Assembly (NCBI GenBank): GCA_947503925.1
Contig: CANNFQ010000011.1
Location: 62,001 to 126,000 of the forward strand
DNA length: 64,000 bases
Reading direction: 5' to 3'
Source of the DNA: an uncultured Paracoccaceae bacterium
GTDB lineage: Bacteria; Pseudomonadota; Alphaproteobacteria; Rhodobacterales; Rhodobacteraceae
Shown: positions 18,211-26,268 of the stretch, piece after piece
Position numbering within the stretch: the first letter of the stretch is position 1
How the letters are laid out: each line of letters begins with the position of its first letter
The notes under the pieces: generated by a model
What the model saw: only the letters and a program-made list of their open reading frames with translations
Database searches by the model: none
Told to the model about the DNA's origin: nothing
Position numbers and translations under genes: made by a program

Positions 18211-18227
18211 TGTCAATAATGTTGATA
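18211..18227. promoter_or_regulatory. Regulon operator copy (TGTCAATAATGTTGATA)
   Basis: It lies 113 bases before LysE copy B, the same spacing as in copy A, and also upstream of the divergent BTAD/TPR regulator gene. It is the last copy of the series. Confidence 0.75.
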
Positions 18228-18422
18228 TGTTTAGTGCCGTGGTTTTACCGCCTGCAATTGGTGAAACTTGTCAGGTTTGCCAAAGCACATCACTTCTTTC
18301 TTGTTCGGATTAGCTTGCATTCTGCTTTAATCGCCTTTTCTCTTCAAACTCGATGAATTGCTGACCTGACAATTTTTGCTCCAAGAATTGCTTGAGGACA
18401 TATTGGAAGACATACTTGTGTG

Positions 18423-20303
18423 ATGAGTTCCGTCGCCTATTTGGTAAAATTCACTTCGCAGCTCCGTCTCAGGAAAGCGCGTGCGCTTCTTCTATTTCTC
18501 ACAAATCCCGCCAACCGACCGCATAGGACCGAGCTCATAATGGATCTGCTGTGGCGCGGCATTGACGCCGGCAAGGCCAGTTCTTCTTTTCGTCAAACGG
18601 TGAGCCACATCCGGAAAGCTCAAGGCTCGGACATCAACATACAAATCAAAACCGGTGCAGGTGCCATCTGCGCTGAAGTGCCAAGAGATTGGAGCGTGGA
18701 GGCTGAGATCATGGGAGGCCTGAGTGAGGCCGGCTCTTTTGATCAAACGTCACAAATCCTGCTTGAATTTCTTCAGCAGCTGGAGTTGGTGCTGGGACTA
18801 TCAGAAGAATTCGATCGCTGGGTCGATGTTGTCATCACCGGTCTGGTGAGGCGCCTGCAACCTGTGCTGACGCAATATTTTGATGATCCGCAAAATACTC
18901 TCTCTGCCCGCGCAGCAGAGCTGTCACTCCGACTGGAGCCGCATTATGAGCCGGCCGTTCGGTGCCTGATGAAGCACTTTTGGATCCACAAGTCCTCAGG
19001 GCGAGCGATCGATATCTATGACGCTCTCTATAGGCTTCTCTCTGACGCGTTCGACCAGGAACCTGAGACAGAGACGATCGAACTTTTGGCGGCCATCAAA
19101 CTTTCTCCGGGTGAAGCACCTACCCATTTGGCCAAAATTGAACGTGGCAAAATCGCAATCAATGTTGTCGGAACCGACACGAACACCACGGATGTGGCGA
19201 TCTTGAGCTTCCAGAAGGTGCTCGAGGCCGACTTACGGGATCGACTGGCTAGCTTTAGGGAATGGCACGTACTCGATGACGAAACCGTCGAAAATCTGGA
19301 AGACGCCTTTGAAATCAAACTGGGACTGGCATCATCAGTTTCCGGCTATGTGCTGGACGTGACTCTCAGCGAACCTGGTCGCGAACACCCTGTTTGGTCA
19401 GGCGCAATAAAGTCCCCCGAAACAACCTGGTTGGATAAGGTACGGGCTTTGATTGTCCAGATCGCAGACGCGTTGCAAGTGGTCGTTGCTGATCGCCATC
19501 GCAATGACATGGCTGCCGCCCTTTATGACAACTGGCTCCAAGCTTTGGCGCTCAAAAGTACCTGGACGCATGCAGACGAAAAACGCGCGATTGCGGTTTT
19601 TGAAGACATCACCACTCGCGTGCCGAATTTTGGGCCTGCCCATGCCGAGCTTGCCGGCATTTTCAACATCCAACATGTGCTCCGGCCGGGCACATTTCGG
19701 TCGCACTCACGGGTGGAACAGGCACTTGCTCATGCCTTTGAAGCCATCTCCATCGATCCACGTGATACGCGCGCGCACCGCGTCTTGGCCTGGTGCCACT
19801 GCCACCGAGGAGACTTTGACCTCGCAGAGTTTCACTTTGACCAATCGCTGATGCTCAATCCGCAGAACGCACACACTATGGCGTCAGCGGCTCTGGGTTT
19901 CGCGTTCACGCACGACCATCCGCGCGCGCGCGAACAGATCGAAAATGTCACGCGGCTATTTGATACGATGTCGCCGTTTCATCTGATCTACCTCGCAGCG
20001 TCAAATTATCTCACGGGCGACTACGTTGCAGCGCAACGCCAGTGTGAAGCTGGCGCAGGGTTGATGTCCACGGTAGGCGGTTGGCACTCTGCCGCGCTTG
20101 CTAAAATGGGACGGTTAGATGAGGCTAGATCGCGTTTTTCAGATTATTGCCTTGAGATTTCGGCGAAGTGGTATGGTGACAGCCCCTGTACGTCAGAGGC
20201 TGTCATCGATTGGTTTGTTGCCTGCTTTCCATTGCGTGTCGAAGACGACCGCAACGACTTACGTGCAACGTTGAAAGCTCTGAACCCCCCTGCCGCGTAC
20301 TAG
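18423..20303 (+). CDS. BTAD/TolB-N/TPR-type transcriptional regulator
   Basis: A protein of about 626 residues. The first 70 residues look like a winged-helix DNA-binding domain (HRTELIMDLLWRGID...FRQTVSHIRKA), then a helical BTAD-like region to about residue 215. A middle section (FQKVLEADLRDRLASF...SVSGYVLDVTL) resembles the TolB-N-like domain of CadC/adenylate-cyclase-type regulators. The C-terminal third carries TPR-like repeats (ALAHAFEAISIDPRDTRAHRVLA; AEFHFDQSLMLNPQNAHTMAS). Such SARP-like proteins often control adjacent secondary-metabolite genes. Its stop codon interlocks with that of the converging peroxidase operon, so it may control that cluster (inference). Confidence 0.75.
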   Translation: MSSVAYLVKFTSQLRLRKARALLLFLTNPANRPHRTELIMDLLWRGIDAGKASSSFRQTVSHIRKAQGSDINIQIKTGAGAICAEVPRDWSVEAEIMGGLSEAGSFDQTSQILLEFLQQLELVLGLSEEFDRWVDVVITGLVRRLQPVLTQYFDDPQNTLSARAAELSLRLEPHYEPAVRCLMKHFWIHKSSGRAIDIYDALYRLLSDAFDQEPETETIELLAAIKLSPGEAPTHLAKIERGKIAINVVGTDTNTTDVAILSFQKVLEADLRDRLASFREWHVLDDETVENLEDAFEIKLGLASSVSGYVLDVTLSEPGREHPVWSGAIKSPETTWLDKVRALIVQIADALQVVVADRHRNDMAAALYDNWLQALALKSTWTHADEKRAIAVFEDITTRVPNFGPAHAELAGIFNIQHVLRPGTFRSHSRVEQALAHAFEAISIDPRDTRAHRVLAWCHCHRGDFDLAEFHFDQSLMLNPQNAHTMASAALGFAFTHDHPRAREQIENVTRLFDTMSPFHLIYLAASNYLTGDYVAAQRQCEAGAGLMSTVGGWHSAALAKMGRLDEARSRFSDYCLEISAKWYGDSPCTSEAVIDWFVACFPLRVEDDRNDLRATLKALNPPAAY

Positions 20304-21037
20304 TCGCACATGTTGGTGATATAGATACCAACTGCCCGATGGAATGCTGACACAGGATCCGTCAGAACGTTCGCATCGCGGTGCTCCGCAGGGTTGGAGG
20401 CCAGTTGCGAAAGCTCGTCATAGCTGCCGAGTTCCTTGGTGAGGCGATCATCGAAGGCCTCCCTCCAGCCATCAGGAAGCGTGAAAGCGTTGCCGTTATC
20501 GTCGACAAGGTTATCAAGTATTTGATTGATCACTTTTTGAAGGTGCGCCTTCATCAAGATGACGTCGAGGAAATATGTCAGCGGTGGTTCGAAACCTTCT
20601 TGCTTCGGCACACCGATCAATTCGTCTCGCTTTCGCGCCAGCGTATCAGGCACAGGTACAACAAAGGTTCGAAGGTTGTGATCCTTGCCACTTTCTTGTT
20701 TGCGCTCTTCCCAGACAAGTTTGACCTGTGTGTTCTCTAATATCTCCTCAAGTTTGGGGTCTTGCGCATCGTGCCCGTCTGGCGGCACCACGGCCAAGGC
20801 GTGTTTGATGCGCCGAACGGCTGCAGCATATTCAGGATCATCTGCGGAAATTGGCCCGTGCTCAGAGAGGTTGATAATCTCTTCGCCAATGAATTCGGCG
20901 GTGAGAGGGATCGCGGAATCGTCGTCATTCTCATCAATCAGTTCATTGCCATTCGCGTCCGTAACTCCGCGATGGAGGTATTTCACGTTCCCGTGCTGTC
21001 GTAGCTGACGTCCAACAATTATGTAGTGCTCAGGCAT
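20300..21037 (-). CDS. Unknown 245-residue protein of the peroxidase/YcaO operon
   Basis: I do not recognise the family. The protein is soluble, acidic and helical in the middle, with no signal peptide or membrane helix. Noticeable parts are an Asp/Glu-rich stretch near residue 35 (IDENDDDSAIP) and VPVPDTLARKRDELIG. Its start overlaps the end of the heme peroxidase gene by 8 bases, indicating translational coupling, so it probably works with the peroxidase, for example as a subunit or maturation factor. Its stop codon shares bases with the stop of the converging regulator gene (CTAG). Confidence 0.75.
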   Translation of the reverse strand: MPEHYIIVGRQLRQHGNVKYLHRGVTDANGNELIDENDDDSAIPLTAEFIGEEIINLSEHGPISADDPEYAAAVRRIKHALAVVPPDGHDAQDPKLEEILENTQVKLVWEERKQESGKDHNLRTFVVPVPDTLARKRDELIGVPKQEGFEPPLTYFLDVILMKAHLQKVINQILDNLVDDNGNAFTLPDGWREAFDDRLTKELGSYDELSQLASNPAEHRDANVLTDPVSAFHRAVGIYITNMCD

Positions 21038-22469
21038 CTTCTTTTCTCTCCCTGTCTTGTACGTAGTTGATAATTTCCAGCATTGATTTGAAGCGAGGCA
21101 GTTTGTCGGATGGAGAAGGCGGCACCACCACGTTCTCCAAGATGTCCTCGATCATTTTTGTTAGGATCAAGCCACCGAGGGGTCCGAAGCGTCCATCCTT
21201 GCCATGGAGATCGGCCTCTATCATGAGCGTTGCAAACAATGGCATCCATTCGATGTCTTCAGCACTTAGCTTTTCTGGTCCCGACACGACCCCAAAAAGG
21301 TCATTGGTCGCTTGTGCCAAGGTCTCTGGATCGAGGAGACGTGCGTCTGAATTATCCAAGTGGCTGATCACGTCCTTGATCTTATCATCGCCTAGTCTCA
21401 GCGGATTGACGGCGTCAGCCGTGCGGAGGTCGAGTGAGGAAAGTTGGAGGCCACCTCTCACGGTCAGACTGGGCGACACGCTGGCACTTAGACCGGTCTT
21501 TGTCCCCCTTTGCGTCCCCGCGAAGAAATCCTCCCAGGACAAACTCCATCGGTCTGCAGCAGGTCGGTCATTGAGCGACGTGAGAAGGAGGTCGGTCAAC
21601 CTTTGGTGTACACCGCTCATGAAGTAGTTTGACCGCGGCAAGGCGTGAAATGTGCGAAACACGCCATGCAAAAGCGTCGTTTCATCCAGGTCAGGCGCAT
21701 TTTTCAAATTTGCAGGAAGCTTTGCCGGATCGACGAATGTTTGAAGGAAGTCCCTTCGGATTACCTCATGCCATACGGATATTACGTGCGCACGAGCGCC
21801 CGAATGGATCTTTGCCTTTTCACGCCAGTCGTCGAGCCTAAGAATTTCTTGGTAGTCGCGGGCCACGTAGTTGTGAAATTTCATCCAAATGACAGCCAAC
21901 CGGTGCAAGAATGTCGTGTCTCGGTTCCGGCCATCGTAAAGGGCGCGAATGCTGTGGTCGGTCGCGTCGATGGGGTTTCCCAACTGCACTGAAACAGTTC
22001 TTTTGGGAATGACGCGGAACAAGAAAGTGTTGTGGTCGAAAACATGCGTCAACAGCGTCGGCCCTGGACCATAGACTGTCTCGAGCGTCAAAGGGTTTTC
22101 GATCAGATTGTAGCGGATAGGAGGCAGCATTTTTTGGCTGGGCGATAGTTCCTTCGCCCCGCCTCTATGTGGGACGGCATCAATATCGACGCTGTTGCCT
22201 AGGTCATGCGCAATCAACTGCCCAAAGTAAGTGTAACCCGCAGGAATGACAGCCTTAGCGGCCATGCGGCTTTCGCGGTGGGCAGGGTCCGCAAGATTCA
22301 GCGGCAGCGCTCGTGGAGGGCTGAACGTGGGCCCTTCTCCATAGTCAGCTGTCGGTTGAACCGATTTGAGACGGGAGAATGGCTCTCCAGCTGCGCAGGT
22401 CGCAAATTGGCTTGGCGTTGCAGAATCCAGACCGCCATCTTCAGCATTGTGTGGTTCGTCGATTGTCAT
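21030..22469 (-). CDS. Animal-type (peroxinectin-like) heme peroxidase
   Basis: A 479-residue member of the peroxidase-cyclooxygenase superfamily. The distal His88 with Asp89 lies in YFGQLIAHD, the Arg-rich segment RDTTFLHRLAVIWMKFHNYVA matches the catalytic helix region, and the likely proximal His275 is in VFRTFHALPRSNY. No signal peptide is visible, so it may act in the cytoplasm, unusual for the family unless exported otherwise. Such enzymes oxidise halides, phenols or tyrosine side chains with peroxide. The start at 22469 follows GGGGGGAGAA and overlaps the YcaO-like gene by 4 bases (ATGA). Coupling to YcaO suggests it modifies the same substrate. Confidence 0.85.
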   Translation of the reverse strand: MTIDEPHNAEDGGLDSATPSQFATCAAGEPFSRLKSVQPTADYGEGPTFSPPRALPLNLADPAHRESRMAAKAVIPAGYTYFGQLIAHDLGNSVDIDAVPHRGGAKELSPSQKMLPPIRYNLIENPLTLETVYGPGPTLLTHVFDHNTFLFRVIPKRTVSVQLGNPIDATDHSIRALYDGRNRDTTFLHRLAVIWMKFHNYVARDYQEILRLDDWREKAKIHSGARAHVISVWHEVIRRDFLQTFVDPAKLPANLKNAPDLDETTLLHGVFRTFHALPRSNYFMSGVHQRLTDLLLTSLNDRPAADRWSLSWEDFFAGTQRGTKTGLSASVSPSLTVRGGLQLSSLDLRTADAVNPLRLGDDKIKDVISHLDNSDARLLDPETLAQATNDLFGVVSGPEKLSAEDIEWMPLFATLMIEADLHGKDGRFGPLGGLILTKMIEDILENVVVPPSPSDKLPRFKSMLEIINYVQDRERKEDA

Positions 22470-23347
22470 TTCTCCCCCCGGTCGATTGGTGTATTCATGA
22501 ACGGCCCTTCTGGGCTCATCTGCCGAATTTCGGGATCGTCGAGCCTGCAGGTCCAAACCTGCCAGTCATCTTTCATGACTTCGACCTCAAACCGGGCAAT
22601 CTTCTCAGGCTCGGTGGTCGGTCTGTGGGACGTCAGAACGTCAGGCATCGTGGCCTGCAGAGACGGCAAGAGGTCCGGGCATCTCCGAGCATAGTCAGCA
22701 ATCCGCTCTTCGACCGGTGCGGTATCAGTGCTGCTGAAACCGCCTCGAACCGCCAAGATCTCGATCAAGTTCACTTCCATCAACATGGCTTCCCGCAATG
22801 CATGTGCGACTGCTTCGAGCGCGCAATACGCGGTCCCGAAACCAAGAACTGGATCTTGTCCTGTCGGTGAGTTCGTTTTGCAGATCATCACTTCGACTTC
22901 AAAGTCGGTGACCAAGCGCCAGACCGCAGTTTCACGTCGAGCGTAGGAACACCGTCTCATCCGGGTGATCCAATCAGCAAAACCATGGAGTGATAGCCAG
23001 CCGGGCGAGACTTTTTGTGCCGCGCGATCGCCGACCCACCAACGCGTGATCTCGACACGTTCTACTGCCTCGAAAAAGGCACCTGTTCTGGCCATCTCCG
23101 CTCCTTGCCAAGCAGCGATACCGTCAAACATATCCGTTTTCTTGTGGATCGACGCCAAGGCTTCGACCGTCTCGCCCAGACACCGGTTCAGCGCATCTTC
23201 ACGTCTTTCGCCCATACCAGATGCAATGCGACCGGATTGTGTGATTGCTTGAAGGATATGGGCTTGGGGTGCGAAAAGTGACTCAATCCAGTGTCGTTCC
23301 GCCCATTCAGAAATATAGACGCTTTTGGAGTTCGAGCTCGCCACCAT
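22466..23347 (-). CDS. YcaO-like ATP-dependent cyclodehydratase domain protein
   Basis: A protein of about 293 residues. Three segments match the YcaO fold's nucleotide-binding pattern: SGRIASGMGERREDALNRCL with Glu59/Glu62 following, EAVERVEITRWWVG (Glu93, Glu96, Arg97; compare ExxER...WW), and GFGTAYCALEAVAHALREA (Glu186). A later LDDPEIRQ resembles the conserved D-x-x-x-P-E-I. The Lys of the usual GKG motif is replaced (GMG), and the protein is shorter than typical YcaO proteins (about 380 or more). In RiPP systems YcaO enzymes activate peptide amides with ATP to form azolines, thioamides or amidines. It is first in the minus-strand operon, divergent from the small-protein/radical SAM operon. 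The start at 23347 is preferred over an upstream TTG. Confidence 0.7.
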   Translation of the reverse strand: MVASSNSKSVYISEWAERHWIESLFAPQAHILQAITQSGRIASGMGERREDALNRCLGETVEALASIHKKTDMFDGIAAWQGAEMARTGAFFEAVERVEITRWWVGDRAAQKVSPGWLSLHGFADWITRMRRCSYARRETAVWRLVTDFEVEVMICKTNSPTGQDPVLGFGTAYCALEAVAHALREAMLMEVNLIEILAVRGGFSSTDTAPVEERIADYARRCPDLLPSLQATMPDVLTSHRPTTEPEKIARFEVEVMKDDWQVWTCRLDDPEIRQMSPEGPFMNTPIDRGEK

Positions 23348-23585
23348 TTCTTTTTCCAAATTCCGTTCTCTAATTCGCTTTTCCGGCAGCGACCCTTTTC
23401 TGAAGGAATCACCCCACCCGACTTCACCAATCGCGTGTGAAATGAATGTGATTTCTGATCAAAGCTTCTGCACCAGAGACGACATTGCCCCAGTTTTTCC
23501 AAAATCACTAATAAATCACAGAGCCCTCTCTACCTTGAGCGTCGACTGTTCACACCGTCTCACAGATCTCGGGAAGGAGAGGCAA

Positions 23586-23870
23586 ATGCCACAAAGAAGC
23601 TATCAAGACATCCACGACTGGCTTTTCGACAGACTCCGCCGGACCAGCGGAAAGTATGTCACTTACAACCATAAGGTTTCTACCCACATCGGCACGGGGA
23701 CGACAGCGCTCCATGCCTATTTGAACGTGATCAACAACGTGCCGGAATTCAAGGCCGACGGGCTGACATTGGTGCCTGGAAATGTACTTGCGTCCTTCAA
23801 TGTCGAACAACTCTTGGGCGCGATTTTCGATGATTACAAATCTCGCGGATGGACGATTTACTATGCTTGA
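23586..23870 (+). CDS. Unknown 94-residue protein opening the radical SAM operon
   Basis: A small soluble protein with no recognised family. It starts MPQRSYQDIHDWLFDRLRRT and ends SRGWTIYYA; it contains no Cys but several Tyr, Trp and Thr. A strong GGAAGGAGAGG precedes the ATG at 23586, so translation is likely. Its stop overlaps the start of the beta-barrel gene by 8 bases. It could be a peptide substrate with a leader-like helical N-terminus, or a chaperone/adaptor; nothing decides between these. The 226 bases upstream, to the divergent YcaO gene, should hold both promoters. Confidence 0.65.
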   Translation: MPQRSYQDIHDWLFDRLRRTSGKYVTYNHKVSTHIGTGTTALHAYLNVINNVPEFKADGLTLVPGNVLASFNVEQLLGAIFDDYKSRGWTIYYA

Positions 23871-24975
23871 GCGCCCTTATCACAAAACCGCCCTCTCAGC
23901 TGGTTTGGCAGTTGCTTTCCTTCTGAGCACCGAGGTCGTCGCAATGCCCATCTCAGATGTCGAGGGCTTCGATGTCGATCGGGATGGATTTATCGAAAAG
24001 GGTCCCGAGGCGCGCGCGCTGAAAGGTGCGTTTGCACGTCTCAACGGTCAACAACAGGCGCGATTTGGGCGCTTCCTGGAAGGCGGGTCCGAAAAGCTGG
24101 CGTTGTCGGAACTCGACTTCACGGATCTCTATGGTGATCTGGCAAGGTCCTGTCAGGCACCCAGACGATTCCATCTTGCAGAGTCCCTGGCCGGCGTTTC
24201 ATTGGTCCATCCAGATATCGTCGTCCTTTCAGACAAGGGTGCTCGGTTCTCATGGAACCGCGACAACACCAGCGGAGAAACCAGCTGGTCCGCGAAGGGC
24301 GTCTTTGTTTATGCTCCAACGTCAAACCGTTGCCTCCATACCTCATCGCCTGAACCGTTGAATGGAGCCACGCTGACCGGCTACGCCATCGCTCCGTATC
24401 TATCATTTGACGGAGTGGGCTCTTCTTCAACAACCGAACCAAGCGATTTGCGTATTGGGGCGGCAATTGATCTGCAGTTCTTTGGCGGCACCTTTGACCT
24501 TCAGCAGGTTCAAATCTCGCCATTTTTCCGAACGGATTTCGAAGGAAAAGCCGAGATCTACGGTGCCAGCCTCCGCTGGACGCCCTACAAATTCACCAGC
24601 CGCCTGAACGGGTTGCAAGGTGATGCGGGACATAACGGTGTGGACTACCGCCTTAGCGCTGATGCCGAGTACCTGAATGTTGCGGAAGGTGGCTTGTCCG
24701 GATTGCCGAGTGGGACGGAATACGGATGGCTCGGCGTTCAAGCGGGGATTGGCTTCACACCAGCGCGGTTGAACGGTGTGCGTTTCGATCTCAATGTGGA
24801 TGCGGCCTACGATCTTATCAATGAAAACGATGCCGTTTTGTACGACGCCGGGGTGACAATCCCTATCGGTGACGGCGGAAACGCTGCACTGGATCTGCGC
24901 TACACTTACGGCACGACCCGCAGCAATCCCACGACGGTTGACGGTGTGTCCGCCAACTTCCGAATTCGCTTCTAG
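23863..24975 (+). CDS. Secreted, outer-membrane beta-barrel-like protein with EF-hand-like loop
   Basis: A 370-residue protein. Residues 1-28 are a signal peptide. Just after it, Asp37, Asp39 and Asp41 in DVDRDGFIEKG form an EF-hand-like calcium loop. From about residue 150 the sequence alternates polar and hydrophobic residues in strands (LSFDGVG, LRIGAAIDLQFFGG, YRLSADAEYLNVAEG, ALDLRYTYGTT) and ends in Arg-Ile-Arg-Phe; a terminal aromatic residue is usual for outer-membrane barrels. It may form a pore or receptor through which the cluster's product leaves or acts. It is translationally coupled to the preceding small gene. Confidence 0.7.
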   Translation: MLERPYHKTALSAGLAVAFLLSTEVVAMPISDVEGFDVDRDGFIEKGPEARALKGAFARLNGQQQARFGRFLEGGSEKLALSELDFTDLYGDLARSCQAPRRFHLAESLAGVSLVHPDIVVLSDKGARFSWNRDNTSGETSWSAKGVFVYAPTSNRCLHTSSPEPLNGATLTGYAIAPYLSFDGVGSSSTTEPSDLRIGAAIDLQFFGGTFDLQQVQISPFFRTDFEGKAEIYGASLRWTPYKFTSRLNGLQGDAGHNGVDYRLSADAEYLNVAEGGLSGLPSGTEYGWLGVQAGIGFTPARLNGVRFDLNVDAAYDLINENDAVLYDAGVTIPIGDGGNAALDLRYTYGTTRSNPTTVDGVSANFRIRF

Positions 24976-24990
24976 AAAAGGAGAATGGTG

Positions 24991-25314
24991 ATGAGTTCGC
25001 CACCCCAAACCAAGAATTTTGCTGCCTGGATCAACTTGATGCCTGGCGCTTCTTCCAAGCTCTTCGTGACCGGTGAAGTCGAAACCTCGGCGAGCAACAA
25101 GGTTCCTGTGTTGACACCATCGGGTACGCCGACCTCAGCGAAGAACTTGGCACTGGATCTGGGAATCCGCGACACCGGTGCGATCGGAACCCAGGCCTTT
25201 GGTTTCCGTCCCGTGCGTTATGAAAGGCCTTCATCGCAAGGTGAGTTCAACACCGTGACCATCCTTTGGGCAGGCGAAGAAGTTCTCACGCTCAATGTCG
25301 ATGAAGTTCACTGA
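24991..25314 (+). CDS. Unknown 107-residue protein in the radical SAM operon
   Basis: Not recognised. The start at 24991 (MSSPPQTKNF) is chosen because GGAG lies 7 bases upstream; the ATG at 24985 is too close to it. The protein is rich in Ser, Thr and Val with beta-like segments (SKLFVTGEVETS; EFNTVTILWAGEEVLTLNV), no Cys, and no signal peptide. It might be a small beta-sandwich protein, structural or binding. It lies 15 bases after the beta-barrel gene and 24 before the next gene, so it is co-transcribed. Confidence 0.65.
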   Translation: MSSPPQTKNFAAWINLMPGASSKLFVTGEVETSASNKVPVLTPSGTPTSAKNLALDLGIRDTGAIGTQAFGFRPVRYERPSSQGEFNTVTILWAGEEVLTLNVDEVH

Positions 25315-25338
25315 TCGCATTTCCTGAGGAGAAGTCGA

Positions 25339-25884
25339 ATGACAGAAAATGTTTCGAAAGTTCTGGGGTCCGCCCGCTACGAGGCGCATTGGGTTCAACG
25401 CAGCTCTTTGGTCCGGTTGATCGCTCGTGGGATACTGCCTTGTTCGAACTACACTGCGCAGCTCGAACAGCGCCCTGAAAGGGTCGAGCCGCCCATGTGG
25501 AACATGGTCTTTTATGCCCCCGACATGTGCGAAAAACGGCTGACCTATTTCGAGGAGCAGGTCACCTTGGTCAATAACACCGGGGCACAACTTATCATTG
25601 TTCATGACGCTGGTGGTGAGCACCAGGTGCCGATCGTGCAACATTCCGAGGTCGAAACCTTGGACGACAAGTTCATCGTCTACGGCAAGCTCCCTAAGCC
25701 AGAACAAGGTCACAAGGGCTGCATTCTGGTCCCCGCTGACTCTTTCGTGACCGCGATCCACTACAGCGCCTTTGGGCCGGCGCCGCAGCAAGATTGCGAG
25801 TCCTTCATGCAATCACAATGCGCCGGCCCAGCAGAAATCTTCAGCCTTGCCTCCGGGGAAATTCCCTGGCCGCTGATTGCCTGA
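25339..25884 (+). CDS. Unknown 181-residue protein in the radical SAM operon
   Basis: Not recognised. It starts after TGAGGAGAA. The middle is beta-rich (RLTYFEEQVTLVNNTGAQLII, then VPIVQHSEVETLDDKFIVYG). Five cysteines are present, three of them in the C-terminal half, including QQDCESFMQSQCAG near residue 155. No signal peptide or membrane helix is seen. Cysteine clustering near the C terminus would suit disulfide formation or modification by the YcaO or radical SAM enzymes, but a role as substrate is speculative. Confidence 0.65.
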   Translation: MTENVSKVLGSARYEAHWVQRSSLVRLIARGILPCSNYTAQLEQRPERVEPPMWNMVFYAPDMCEKRLTYFEEQVTLVNNTGAQLIIVHDAGGEHQVPIVQHSEVETLDDKFIVYGKLPKPEQGHKGCILVPADSFVTAIHYSAFGPAPQQDCESFMQSQCAGPAEIFSLASGEIPWPLIA

Positions 25885-25920
25885 CGCCTTTCAACCCTCA
25901 CACACAGGAGACCTGAGACT

Positions 25921-26223
25921 ATGACAAATGAACCTGAACAAATGTTGCGCACCTTGACCCGCCGGTTTGCGGGCACGCCTCTGACGCCAGATCAAATTGA
26001 ACCAATGCGCGACGCGCTCGTCTCTTCGCCCTTCGAGACAGTGGGCATCAACATTTGCGACAAAGGTATCTGCATTGATCACATATGGACTGGCGGGGTC
26101 GATAAGCTCGATCTGACACCGCTTCTGGACGAGCGGTTGGGCGATTTTCTGGGCTGCGAAGTCTTCCCACTGGGTACGATACTGCCTGACAGGGCACGCC
26201 TGCGCAGTCAGCACTCTCTTTGA
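25921..26223 (+). CDS. Unknown 100-residue protein upstream of the radical SAM gene
   Basis: Not recognised. A good CAGGAGACC precedes the ATG. The N-terminal half is helical (EQMLRTLTRRFAGTPLTPDQ) and the C-terminal half has Cys residues in INICDKGICIDHIW and FLGCEV. It lies 45 bases before the radical SAM gene. By position and size it is one of the candidates for a modified peptide or for a recognition-element-like partner of the radical SAM enzyme, but neither can be shown from sequence. Confidence 0.65.
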   Translation: MTNEPEQMLRTLTRRFAGTPLTPDQIEPMRDALVSSPFETVGINICDKGICIDHIWTGGVDKLDLTPLLDERLGDFLGCEVFPLGTILPDRARLRSQHSL

Positions 26224-26268
26224 GGTGAACTGGGCACAAAACAGCTAACCCGAAGAAAAGGTAGAACC

